Source: Paludibacteraceae bacterium (GTDB lineage Bacteria; Bacteroidota; Bacteroidia; Bacteroidales; Paludibacteraceae). Taken from it: 50,039 nucleotides of DNA. The stretch is from the NCBI GenBank assembly GCA_017384225.1, contig JAFNUD010000025.1, forward strand, positions 1-50,039. The letters run 5' to 3'. The translations under genes and the position numbers were made by a program. Under the pieces are notes generated by a model. The model was given only the letters and a program-made list of their open reading frames with translations, was not told the DNA's origin and did not search any database. The number at the start of each line of letters is the position of its first letter. Within the stretch, counting starts at the first letter, position 1. Shown piece by piece: positions 26,393-34,786 of this stretch.

Positions 26393-27682
26393 TTATATAT
26401 TATCCTGCTCCATAAAAATCTCCAACAGGCTGGTTTGAGCTGTTTTCTTGAATTTCTCCAAATGTTTACGCAGGTCGTGTACAGGTTCTGCATTAGGATG
26501 TGTCTCTCTGTGAAGTGCACCAAGAATCAGCGTACCAACCAACGAACTACAGTTAGGCGCATACATCTCGTCAGGCGTATTATCCGTCAACCAAGGTGCA
26601 TGCGAACCATACATGACGGGAATAGTTGTTAATTGCTGTATGTATTCTAGCATTCCCTGCAACATAGATGCCCCTCCTGTGATGTATAGTACCCTTACCT
26701 GCGATTCATATCGGCGCAAATCTTCTACCAGCGGAGCCATAATCTGCTCCAAGCGAGCAACTATCGCATTGACCATATCGCCCATCCTGATTAGTTGTAC
26801 CCCATCAGGAGTCGAAGGATCTGGAATACGGAAGCAGTTATTGGCATTTGCTGCATCCACCACCGTAGCACCATACTTACATTTGAGCAATTCTGCATAA
26901 CGTTTCTCTATGCCTAACTGCTGAATATCTCGCGTAATATCGTATCCACCTTGCGAAATGACCTTATTCAGTACATACTTGCCATTACTAAAAATCGTAA
27001 GTGTAGTAGTCTGCGCACCCATATCTAAGATAGCACAACCATCACAAAAATCCTCATCTGTAGCCAAGGCACACATCAAAGCATCTGGACGGGCATACAT
27101 ACGCTCCACATGTTTTGGAGTACGAATAAAACTATCCAGCACCTTCTGTTCTAGTTCTTTTGGTCCCACAAAAGCTATATACTTCACCTCTATTTTGGCT
27201 GCTCGCTGATGTGGAGCGGGTGTATCTTCTTGCGCCACACCATCCAAAATGTAACAGAATGGTATCAATGCCACCACCGCTACTTTTGGATTGTGCAACT
27301 CAATTTTCTGTTTACACTCTGCATCCATCGCTTCTAGCATATATTGTGGGATCTCACGTTGATACACCTGATCCCTACGCGAGGACACCTCTACCACTTT
27401 CATCTGCCTACCTCCCAACGACACAAATGTGTTGGTCAGCACGGGAAAATCAATACGGTTTGCCAGTAAGCGCATACTCTCGCTTATACTATAGCTCGCA
27501 TCGCTTGTACTTGTGACCACACCACGCTCCACACAGATATTTCTATTGGACTGCTCGATACCTAAAATACGCAACAATCCATCTGGAGTACGCTCAGCGG
27601 CCATTGAGCGAACACCATTGCTACCCAAATCTATCGCTACCAAGGGGTGTGGTAATCTTGTTTCTATTTTCGTTTTTGCCAT
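26393..27682 (-). CDS. ftsA: Cell division protein FtsA
   Basis: The protein has an actin-like ATPase pattern: N-terminal VAIDLGSNGVRSMAA, the SHS2 region (about residues 85-175), CDGCAILDMGAQTTTLTIFSNG, and LYITGGASMLQGM. The C-terminal amphipathic tail (LRKHLEKFKKTAQTSLLEIFME) would hold it at the membrane. It links FtsZ filaments to the inner membrane. It is 21 nt after ftsQ and 30 nt before ftsZ. Confidence 0.95.
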   Translation of the reverse strand: MAKTKIETRLPHPLVAIDLGSNGVRSMAAERTPDGLLRILGIEQSNRNICVERGVVTSTSDASYSISESMRLLANRIDFPVLTNTFVSLGGRQMKVVEVSSRRDQVYQREIPQYMLEAMDAECKQKIELHNPKVAVVALIPFCYILDGVAQEDTPAPHQRAAKIEVKYIAFVGPKELEQKVLDSFIRTPKHVERMYARPDALMCALATDEDFCDGCAILDMGAQTTTLTIFSNGKYVLNKVISQGGYDITRDIQQLGIEKRYAELLKCKYGATVVDAANANNCFRIPDPSTPDGVQLIRMGDMVNAIVARLEQIMAPLVEDLRRYESQVRVLYITGGASMLQGMLEYIQQLTTIPVMYGSHAPWLTDNTPDEMYAPNCSSLVGTLILGALHRETHPNAEPVHDLRKHLEKFKKTAQTSLLEIFMEQDNI

Positions 27683-27703
27683 AATTCTTTTCTTTACACC
27701 ATC

Positions 27704-28435
27704 CTACTTCCTACCTATCACTTGCCCGTCAAAACGCAAATCGTACTCCTTGTAAGATTTGTAGCCTATTTCTTCAAAGCCATCCACATATAGTTTGCGC
27801 AAACGCGCCATCTTCCGCTCATATCCGTCCAATTCACCGAGGATGATACTCCCCTCTACCTCGCGTTGCGATAGCACTATATATCTTGGACTACGCGCGT
27901 AGATAGTGGTGATACGTCCTTTCCAATAGCGGTTATGCGTCAACCATTGTACAAAATCATAATATTCCTCCGTAGCACTCTGCGAAGTGATCTCGCCTCT
28001 TAGGATCGGCACCTCCACCTGTATAGAACTACGAACAGGCATCACTTTGCGATCCATATCCACAAAATAGCTACCTTCTGCAGTACTCACATATAATATC
28101 GGCACACGCTGTGTGACATCCACTCGAATCTCCCCAGAGGATAGTTTGTAGCATTCTGCTGTACGTAGCATACTATGCTCCAATAATATTTCTTCTATCG
28201 CTTGGCATGAAACATCTTTCATTTTCATGCCAACGGGCGATATTCCATTGCGTTTTAGGGTTCGTTGCAACTCATCCACGCCTACAAACTGATGTGTAGC
28301 ACTATCGCCTATCACGATTCTCATCTCTTGGCACACCATATCATCGGGGACATGCGACGCCCATATGGTCGCCACCAATAGTAGAGCTACCGCGATCATA
28401 GCACCCACAGTGGCAAAAATTGTTTTGATTTTCAT
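27704..28435 (-). CDS. ftsQ: Cell division protein FtsQ (DivIB-like)
   Basis: One N-terminal membrane helix (about residues 8-28) is followed by a POTRA-type segment (QFVGVDELQRTLKRNGISPVGMKMKDVSCQAIEEILLEHSMLRTAECYKLSSGEIRVDVTQRVPILYV) and a FtsQ/DivIB beta domain. It is a bitopic scaffold protein of the divisome. The gene begins 2 nt after murC and precedes ftsA, which is its conserved place. Confidence 0.92.
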   Translation of the reverse strand: MKIKTIFATVGAMIAVALLLVATIWASHVPDDMVCQEMRIVIGDSATHQFVGVDELQRTLKRNGISPVGMKMKDVSCQAIEEILLEHSMLRTAECYKLSSGEIRVDVTQRVPILYVSTAEGSYFVDMDRKVMPVRSSIQVEVPILRGEITSQSATEEYYDFVQWLTHNRYWKGRITTIYARSPRYIVLSQREVEGSIILGELDGYERKMARLRKLYVDGFEEIGYKSYKEYDLRFDGQVIGRK

Positions 28436-28437
28436 AG

Positions 28438-29820
28438 TTAAAGTATTTTGTATGTTAGTTTATTGGTTATTTCTGCTACTTGTCTATCAATGTCGCCAGC
28501 TCCCATCGTAATCACTACCACTTTATTTCCATCAGCCAACCTATTTTTCACACGCTCACGCAAGTATTTAGGCAATATACTAGGTAAAACCAATGCTCGT
28601 TTCGCCTGTATTTTCTCTAGCAACCATTCACTGGTGACACCCGGAATTGGGAGTTCACGCGCTGGATAGATGGGCAATAATGCCACCTCATCTACAAGAT
28701 TCAGCACCTGAGCAAAACCATCCGCAAAGTCATGGGTGCGAGAATATAAGTGCGGTTGGAACACGCCTATCACATATCGGTCGGGAAACAATCGCCTAAC
28801 CGATTCTATGGTAGCCGTCAATTCCTGTGGGTGGTGAGCATAGTCATCAATATAGGTGACTTGCGGAGTATTGATATGTATATTAAACCGTCGATACACG
28901 CCTGAAAAACTCGCTATTCCATGCCGCAATTCCTCTTCAGAGGCACCCACCATGTATGCCACAGCCATAGCAGCCACGCTATTCTCGATATTCACCCATA
29001 CAGGTACACCCAACTGCAAGTCAGTGAGAATACTTTTGGGGGTATGGAAATCAAAATATATCTGTCCGTCCTCCACGCGCACATTATCCGCATAGAAATC
29101 TGCTGGTTCATTTACCGCATAAGTATATACTTTTGCAGATAACCGAGTCCCTATTATCGAAACCCTCTTATGCACCACCAATGCGTTTTCCACCAACGAG
29201 GCATAATGTTCAAAACTCTCGCAATAGGCCTCTTCGGTACCATAGATATCCAGATGGTCGGGATCCATGCTTGTGATGACAGAAATATGAGGTGTGAGTT
29301 GGTGAAACGAACGGTCAAACTCATCCGCCTCTACCACCACATAATCACTATTTGCATCAAGCAAAAGGTTAGTGCCATAGTTATTGGCGATACCGCCGAG
29401 AAAAGCGTTTGTGCCAATATGTGATTGATACAAGATATGCGCCAATATCGTGCTGGTAGTCGTTTTGCCATGTGTGCCAGCCACACAAAGGGCATGCTGC
29501 TGACGGGTAATCAAACCTAACACTTCAGCTCTCTTTAGGATAGTAAAACCGTTATCGCGCAACCATACATATACCGCCATATCTTCAGGCACAGCCGGCG
29601 TGCGCACTACAATAGTTTTGGACACATCCAGTTGCTCCACACTATCCAACCGATCATCATACTGCACCTCAATCCCCTCTGACTCCAGTGTCTGCGTCAG
29701 CGGCGAAGAGGTCCTATCGTAGCCCAAAACACGAAATCCTTTGGCTGCAAAATAGCGAGCCAACGCACTCATACCTATACCACCTATACCTAAAAAGTAA
29801 TATGTATCAATCGCTTGCAT
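28438..29820 (-). CDS. murC: UDP-N-acetylmuramate--L-alanine ligase MurC
   Basis: The ATG at 29820 gives a start at MQAIDTYYFLGIGGIG, one base after the preceding gene's stop; an upstream ATG at 29832 would add four residues. The protein has the UDP-binding GIGGIGMSALA, ATP-binding GTHGKTTTS (residues 115-123), EADEFDRSF, and the C-terminal ligase domain with DDYAHHPQEL and FQPHLYSRT. It adds the first amino acid to the peptidoglycan stem. The usual upstream neighbour murG is absent; a nuclease gene stands there instead. Confidence 0.96.
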   Translation of the reverse strand: MQAIDTYYFLGIGGIGMSALARYFAAKGFRVLGYDRTSSPLTQTLESEGIEVQYDDRLDSVEQLDVSKTIVVRTPAVPEDMAVYVWLRDNGFTILKRAEVLGLITRQQHALCVAGTHGKTTTSTILAHILYQSHIGTNAFLGGIANNYGTNLLLDANSDYVVVEADEFDRSFHQLTPHISVITSMDPDHLDIYGTEEAYCESFEHYASLVENALVVHKRVSIIGTRLSAKVYTYAVNEPADFYADNVRVEDGQIYFDFHTPKSILTDLQLGVPVWVNIENSVAAMAVAYMVGASEEELRHGIASFSGVYRRFNIHINTPQVTYIDDYAHHPQELTATIESVRRLFPDRYVIGVFQPHLYSRTHDFADGFAQVLNLVDEVALLPIYPARELPIPGVTSEWLLEKIQAKRALVLPSILPKYLRERVKNRLADGNKVVVITMGAGDIDRQVAEITNKLTYKIL

Positions 29821-29821
29821 C

Positions 29822-31633
29822 TTATCGTACAACTATTTTACCCACCTTTGCTTCGCTACGCAAAACATATATACCTTGTGGCAATGCATCGCGCGTTACC
29901 GACATTCGCTGTCCTGTCACCGAATAAATATCCATCTGCCCATCTTTCCAATCATGCTCCTCTACCTGCTCCACCGCTGTCTCAGAAGCGGGAATTAGCA
30001 CATTTGTTTGTCCCCATTTCATTTCTGGAGTACCATTGTAGTTCAGCAGTTTACCTGACAGCGACACTTTATCGCCCATCACGACGGGAACGTTGTAATA
30101 GCATTGGAAAGCGTAAAATACGTTTCCGCCATTAGGTGTATCTGCTACCCAAAAAGACTGGCTTTTATACTGCGTACTATATCCTCCGTTGAGCGAAGTG
30201 ACATAGCCTACCACCACATATTCTTCTGTGGACTGACTACCTTTAGCCAAAGCTAAGGCTTTTTCACGCGCCTCTTGGCAAGTAATCGCACCATCTACCG
30301 TACCTTTATCAGGAGGTAGCACCTCACCATCGCAGTCGTAAGGTTTACCTTTCATCGTACCCCATATATACTCCACCAACGATGGCTGTAGCACGAATGG
30401 ATTTTCATTTCCCTGCAAACTAAGTACCTTAGTATTTCGTGCGATTTCCTTTTCCGACACGGGATCTTCTCTGTGCCATTTGAGCATCAGCGTCAAGGCT
30501 GATTGCTTAAAGTTGCTTTCACCGTTGCTATACGTAAAATAGCGATAACCTTTGCCGCCTTGAGTAAAATCTTTATCCATATAGCAGGTCAGCATGTAAA
30601 AGTAGATACGAGCTATATCGCCTTTGTATTCATCCACAGGTTCAAAAGCCGTCTCACCACTCCAATTGGTACTAGTACCCAATTGCGAACCCAGATTATT
30701 GCTCCAACTGGCGGTTTTTACTTCATCATATATCCATGCCGAACGCTTATCATTAGCCATTGCGTCCACGGAGTACACATGATGTAGGTCTGTGTACATA
30801 GGCTCAGAGGTTGAGCCGCCCCACCAAGATTTGGGCAAGATATGCTCGCGATTGTAACATTCACCCTCCACTACATCTATACCCGAACAATAGTCTGACA
30901 AATTGTAGCTATATGCTGAATAAATATCCCATATTTTACCATTCGAACGTACATCTACTTTTGCTCTGTCACCTCGAATCTGGTCATAACTCAACTTTGT
31001 ATGTTGCACAGTAGCCTCATGCAAAGCTGTGCGCAAATCAGATGAAGTCAGTCCCTCTAATGCTTCGTATGGACAATAATTCTCTGGAGAAGTCAATGCC
31101 TCTACCACCACATTCTTCACCTCCCATGTGCCAGCATAACTATCCGTTGATATATACTCAAACATAAATTGCATCGTGTTGGACGCATAAGCGCTCAGGT
31201 CTATTTCACACGTCACAAAATTCCAACGTTTGTTTGGCCATATAGGGATGTTTATTTTTGTCCAATTGCTACCATCCTTGCTCACTTTCACCAAACAATA
31301 ATCCACATCTGATGTGCTATTGCCCGCATAAGTCGTATGGTCGAAGCGTAGAACTACTTGCATATACCCTTTCGTATCCAATACAGGCGATATCAATTTG
31401 CAATCGCTCGCACCCATAGACTGACCTCCTTTGTTTGCGGTCACTTTGGCGTAGCCATAATTGGCATCTATGTACCACATGGACGTGTAAGAACAATTGG
31501 GATACTTCTGTTCATCCAATGTAAACGTTCCCCATGTAGTTGAAAATGGCTCATCTAATAATATTTCAGATTGTGCGTATCCTGCCGAGGATAGCATCAA
31601 AACTGTCAATACGAATAAAAATAACTTTTTCAT
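29822..31633 (-). CDS. Secreted endonuclease I-family nuclease with C-terminal sorting domain
   Basis: A signal peptide (MKKLFLFVLTVLMLSSAGYAQ) is followed by a beta-sandwich region with a choice-of-anchor look (about residues 25-180). The endonuclease I domain comes next (about 195-425), with NREHILPKSWWGG and DLHHVYSVDAMANDKRS, the His-metal site of the family. Then comes an OB-fold-like segment (about 445-560), and a type IX secretion-type C-terminal domain (MDIYSVTGQRMSV...LPQGIYVLRSEAKVGKIVVR). It would degrade extracellular DNA. It sits 1 nt before murC, so both may share its promoter. Confidence 0.9.
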   Translation of the reverse strand: MKKLFLFVLTVLMLSSAGYAQSEILLDEPFSTTWGTFTLDEQKYPNCSYTSMWYIDANYGYAKVTANKGGQSMGASDCKLISPVLDTKGYMQVVLRFDHTTYAGNSTSDVDYCLVKVSKDGSNWTKINIPIWPNKRWNFVTCEIDLSAYASNTMQFMFEYISTDSYAGTWEVKNVVVEALTSPENYCPYEALEGLTSSDLRTALHEATVQHTKLSYDQIRGDRAKVDVRSNGKIWDIYSAYSYNLSDYCSGIDVVEGECYNREHILPKSWWGGSTSEPMYTDLHHVYSVDAMANDKRSAWIYDEVKTASWSNNLGSQLGTSTNWSGETAFEPVDEYKGDIARIYFYMLTCYMDKDFTQGGKGYRYFTYSNGESNFKQSALTLMLKWHREDPVSEKEIARNTKVLSLQGNENPFVLQPSLVEYIWGTMKGKPYDCDGEVLPPDKGTVDGAITCQEAREKALALAKGSQSTEEYVVVGYVTSLNGGYSTQYKSQSFWVADTPNGGNVFYAFQCYYNVPVVMGDKVSLSGKLLNYNGTPEMKWGQTNVLIPASETAVEQVEEHDWKDGQMDIYSVTGQRMSVTRDALPQGIYVLRSEAKVGKIVVR

Positions 31634-31674
31634 AATTTATTTCGTTTTACGTACTATTATCCTAAATTAGCCTG

Positions 31675-31706
31675 CAAAGTTACAACATTTTTCTCAAATA
31701 TGCAAC
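31675..31706 (-). promoter_or_regulatory. Promoter of the endonuclease/murC block
   Basis: On the minus strand, GTTGCATAT, a 20-nt spacer after TTG, and TAACTTTG (31675-31682). Confidence 0.7.
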
Positions 31707-31742
31707 ACTTTTTTATTTTTCTTATAGTTTTCTCTTTTTCCC

Positions 31743-31773
31743 TTGCATATCTGCAAAAAAAACACTACCTTTG
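31743..31773 (+). promoter_or_regulatory. glyS promoter
   Basis: TTG ends at 31745 (CTTGCATAT), then a 20-nt spacer and TACCTTTG at 31766-31773. The leader to the ATG is about 88 nt and contains a palindromic repeat. Confidence 0.7.
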
Positions 31774-31830
31774 CACCGAATTTGGCTTTTTATGCCAATT
31801 ACTAAACAACGCTGAATAATATCAAACAAT

Positions 31831-31857
31831 ACTGAACGCGCCAATTGGCGCACTGAA
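31831..31857. repeat. Self-complementary repeat in the glyS leader
   Basis: ACTGAAC, then the 14-nt palindrome GCGCCAATTGGCGC at 31838-31851, then ACTGAAC again. The same leader holds an ACTAAACAAC word at 31801-31810, seen twice again at 43240-43259. Confidence 0.7.
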
Positions 31858-31867
31858 CTACGCAATT

Positions 31868-33412
31868 ATGGCAACACAAGAAGAAACCTTCAAAAAATTA
31901 GTCGCACACTGCAAGGAGTACGGTTTTGTCTTCCCAAGCAGCGAAATCTACGACGGACTTGGCGCCGTATATGACTATGGTCAAAACGGTGTAGAACTCA
32001 AGAACAACATCAAGAAATATTGGTGGGACGCTATGACCATGCTCCACGAAAATATCGTGGGTATTGATGCCAGTATCTTTATGCACCCAACTACTTGGAA
32101 AGCATCGGGTCACGTGGACGCATTCAATGATCCACTCATCGACAACAAGGATAGCAAGAAGCGCTACCGCGCCGACGTACTCATCGAGGACCAACTCGCC
32201 AAGTACGATGAGAAAATTGAAAAAGAGGTAGCTAAGGCTCGCAAACGTTTTGGTGAGAGCTTCGACGAGGAAATGTTCAAGCAAACCAACGAGCGCGTAA
32301 AAGCCAATGTGGACAAACGCAACGCCCTCCACGAGCGTTTTGCTACTGCGCTGAACGATAGCAACCTTGAGGAACTCAAGCAAATCATCATTGATGAGGA
32401 GATCGTTTGCCCTATCTCTGGCACTCGCAACTGGACTGATGTTCGTCAGTTCAACCTCATGTTCTCTACTGAGATGGGCAGTACCGCTGATGGTGCAATG
32501 AAGATTTATCTGCGTCCAGAGACCGCACAAGGTATCTTCGTAAACTATCTGAACGTGCAAAAGACTGGTCGCATGAAGATTCCTTTCGGTATCGCACAAA
32601 TCGGTAAAGCATTCCGCAACGAGATTGTGGCTCGTCAATTCGTGTTCCGTATGCGCGAGTTCGAGCAAATGGAGATGCAGTTCTTTGTGCGTCCTGGCGA
32701 GGAGATGAAATGGTTTGAGTATTGGAAAGAGTTCCGCCTCAAGTGGCACAAAGCGCTCGGTATGGGAGATGAGAACTACCGCTACCACGACCACGATAAA
32801 CTCGCTCACTATGCTAATGCTGCAACTGATATCGAGTTCCAAATGCCATTCGGATTCAAAGAGGTAGAGGGTATCCACAGCCGTACCGATTTCGATCTCA
32901 GCCAACACGCACAATACAGCGGTAAGAAAATTGAGTACTTCGATCCAGAACTCAACAAGAGCTACACGCCATACGTGATTGAGACCAGTATCGGTGTGGA
33001 CCGTATGTTCCTCTCTGTAATGTGCGGTGCGTACAAAGAAGAGGTGCTCGAAGGTGGCGACACTCGCGTGGTGTTGAACCTCCCTGCAGTACTTGCTCCT
33101 GTTAAGGCTTGTGTGATGCCTCTCGTGAAGAAAGATGGTCTGCCAGAGAAGGCACGCGAAATCGTGGATATGCTCAAGTACGATTTCCACACCAACTACG
33201 ACGAGAAAGATTCTATCGGTAAACGTTATCGCCGTCAAGATGCAGTGGGTACACCATTCTGTATCACAGTAGATCACGACACTTTGAACGACAACTGCGT
33301 AACGATCCGCCACCGCGACACCATGGCTCAAGAGCGCGTGAAGATCGAAGACTTGCATGCCATTTTGAGCAAGGCTTGCAACATGCGCGAGACGTTCAAA
33401 AAACTGAAATAA
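31868..33412 (+). CDS. glyS: Glycyl-tRNA synthetase (class II, homodimeric type)
   Basis: The 514-residue protein has GFVFPSSEIYDGLGAVYDYGQNGVELKNNIKKYWW at the N-terminus, class II motif 2 around FRNEIVARQFVFRMREFEQMEMQFF, motif 3 ending in GVDRMFLSVMC, and a C-terminal anticodon-binding domain (LPAVLAPVKACVMPLVKK... FCITVDHDT). It charges tRNA-Gly. It has its own promoter and a strong terminator and appears monocistronic. Codon use is more GC-rich and regular than nearby genes, as expected for high expression. Confidence 0.97.
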   Translation: MATQEETFKKLVAHCKEYGFVFPSSEIYDGLGAVYDYGQNGVELKNNIKKYWWDAMTMLHENIVGIDASIFMHPTTWKASGHVDAFNDPLIDNKDSKKRYRADVLIEDQLAKYDEKIEKEVAKARKRFGESFDEEMFKQTNERVKANVDKRNALHERFATALNDSNLEELKQIIIDEEIVCPISGTRNWTDVRQFNLMFSTEMGSTADGAMKIYLRPETAQGIFVNYLNVQKTGRMKIPFGIAQIGKAFRNEIVARQFVFRMREFEQMEMQFFVRPGEEMKWFEYWKEFRLKWHKALGMGDENYRYHDHDKLAHYANAATDIEFQMPFGFKEVEGIHSRTDFDLSQHAQYSGKKIEYFDPELNKSYTPYVIETSIGVDRMFLSVMCGAYKEEVLEGGDTRVVLNLPAVLAPVKACVMPLVKKDGLPEKAREIVDMLKYDFHTNYDEKDSIGKRYRRQDAVGTPFCITVDHDTLNDNCVTIRHRDTMAQERVKIEDLHAILSKACNMRETFKKLK

Positions 33413-33434
33413 GCGATAAAGCTATAGGTGTGAA

Positions 33435-33475
33435 TTAACAACAACTGCCAAACTTTCGCTGGCAGTTGTTGTTAA
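33435..33475 (+). terminator. glyS terminator hairpin
   Basis: A perfect 16-bp inverted repeat (TTAACAACAACTGCCA at 33435-33450 and its complement at 33460-33475) with a 9-nt loop. Being symmetric, it may also end transcription arriving from the other strand. Confidence 0.75.
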
Positions 33476-33679
33476 TTATTTGGAAGTACAATGTGCCTAT
33501 GCTACAATTATATCACACCCAATTTTGTCGTGGCTTTGCTTCAAACTAAATTGGGATGTTTCAGGGCTTCCAAAAAGTTCGTGACTTTACCATCTTTTCG
33601 CAGAGATAGGCGAACTGCCAGCGCAACTATGCAAAAAAACAACCAGCGGGAAGCAATTTTCTAACCGCGTGGCGGGGAG

Positions 33680-33701
33680 ATCAGAGTGGTAGTCGAGTGG
33701 T
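33680..33701. repeat. 22-nt repeat shared with 14932-14953
   Basis: ATCAGAGTGGTA followed by GTCGAGTGGT; two mismatches to the other copy. Confidence 0.65.
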
Positions 33702-33735
33702 TTCGAAAGGAGAGAGCCGCCAGAGATCGGGAAAA

Positions 33736-34734
33736 CTACCTGTACTTACCTTCGGAGGTATCGTCCAACATTGACAGATAACTCTCATAGCGAGAAAGAG
33801 CAATACGTCCCTCTACGACTGCCTGATTTACTGCGCAACCAGGTTCGTTCATATGAATACAATCGGAATAACGGCATTCACGACCTATCTCAAATATTTC
33901 GCGGAAATAATGACCTATCTCCTCTTTCTCCATATCCAATATACCGAAGCCTTTAATACCAGGTGTGTCTATAATCCAAGAAGTAGAATGCTCGGTCTCC
34001 TTCTCCTCTCCTGAACTCTTGAACTCCTGAACTTCTAAACTTTTCACGGCATACATCTCGGAGAAAGTTGTAGTATGCATACCTTTGTGGTGGGCAGAAG
34101 AGATAGCACCCGTGCGAGCCACATTCTCACCCAAAATAGCGTTGAGCAAAGTGGATTTACCGACACCCGAATTACCCGAGAGAAGCGTTACTTTTCCTTG
34201 AAAGATAGACGAAAGAGGTGATGAGGCGATAAGGTTATGAGGTGATGAGGTGAGTGTTAATGCAGAAATAGCATAAGTAGGATAACCCAATGACTCGTAA
34301 AGCTGACGAAGAGAAGCAAGTTCTTGCATACCCTCCTCATCCAACAAGTCTATCTTATTGAAAATTAAGCATGCAGGCACACGATATGCTTCGCAAGTAG
34401 CCAAAAAACGGTCGATGAACGTAGTCGATGTCTCGGGCTGACGCACCGTGACAATCAATGCAGCCATATCCACATTAGCTGCCAAAATATGCGAAGCATA
34501 ACTCAAATTCGTAGCACGACGAACAATATAATTCTTGCGGTCATAGAGTTCGGTAATCCAATTCGTTCCATCTTCACCCTGAACAACCTCCACATAGTCG
34601 CCTATGGCAACAGGATTGGTGGAACGAATACCGCGAATACGGAAATTGCCCTTCACATGGCAATCCGCTATTGTACCATCTTCAAAATGCACACCATAAC
34701 TTGTGCCAGTAGATTTGATTACAAGTCCCTTCAT
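33736..34734 (-). CDS. rsgA: Ribosome small-subunit GTPase RsgA with two repeat-derived loops
   Basis: An OB-fold (residues 1-75) is followed by a circularly permuted GTPase with NKID (126-129), GNSGVGKST (187-195), TTTFSEM and DTPG (256-259), and a zinc knuckle (Cys287, Cys292, His294, Cys300). It matures the 30S subunit. Residues about 231-252, between TTTFSEMYAV and WIIDTPG, form an extra stretch of about 20 residues encoded by four 8-nt words (34012-34043). Residues about 159-178, before the P-loop, are encoded by AGGTGATGAGG-type repeats (34216-34250). Key motifs are intact, so it is probably functional. Confidence 0.95.
   Translation of the reverse strand: MKGLVIKSTGTSYGVHFEDGTIADCHVKGNFRIRGIRSTNPVAIGDYVEVVQGEDGTNWITELYDRKNYIVRRATNLSYASHILAANVDMAALIVTVRQPETSTTFIDRFLATCEAYRVPACLIFNKIDLLDEEGMQELASLRQLYESLGYPTYAISALTLTSSPHNLIASSPLSSIFQGKVTLLSGNSGVGKSTLLNAILGENVARTGAISSAHHKGMHTTTFSEMYAVKSLEVQEFKSSGEEKETEHSTSWIIDTPGIKGFGILDMEKEEIGHYFREIFEIGRECRYSDCIHMNEPGCAVNQAVVEGRIALSRYESYLSMLDDTSEGKYR
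34012..34043. repeat. 8-nt tandem repeat inside rsgA
   Basis: Four head-to-tail units on the plus strand: TGAACTCT, TGAACTCC, TGAACTTC, TAAACTTT. The same word type occurs in the rsgA upstream spacer (34771-34786). Confidence 0.8.
34216..34250. repeat. AGGTGATGAGG repeat inside rsgA
   Basis: Two copies of AGGTGATGAGG (34216-34226 and 34240-34250) with a degenerate AAGGTTATGAGG between them, in frame just before the P-loop. Confidence 0.65.
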
Positions 34735-34770
34735 ATTTCGTTGAACTATTTATCCTTAACCCCTTCCATC

Positions 34771-34786
34771 TAAACCTCTAAACTCC
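34771..34786. repeat. 8-nt words at the border of rsgA and the barrel gene
   Basis: TAAACCTC followed by TAAACTCC, ending next to the stop codon of the barrel gene; same family as 34012-34043. Confidence 0.6.

Larger units (their letters stand above)
33413..33735. other. Gene-free spacer after glyS
   Basis: Apart from the glyS terminator hairpin and the 22-nt repeat at 33680-33701, nothing gene-like is visible. CCGCGTGGCGG and GGAGAGAGCCGCC stretches near 33665-33722 suggest further degenerate palindromic repeats. Confidence 0.5.

Noticed and set aside
31898-33358. Long open frame of 486 codons on the strand opposite glyS
   Set aside because: It is the antisense shadow of a highly expressed gene with biased codons; the product is rich in His, Val and Leu with no family match, and glyS is certain.
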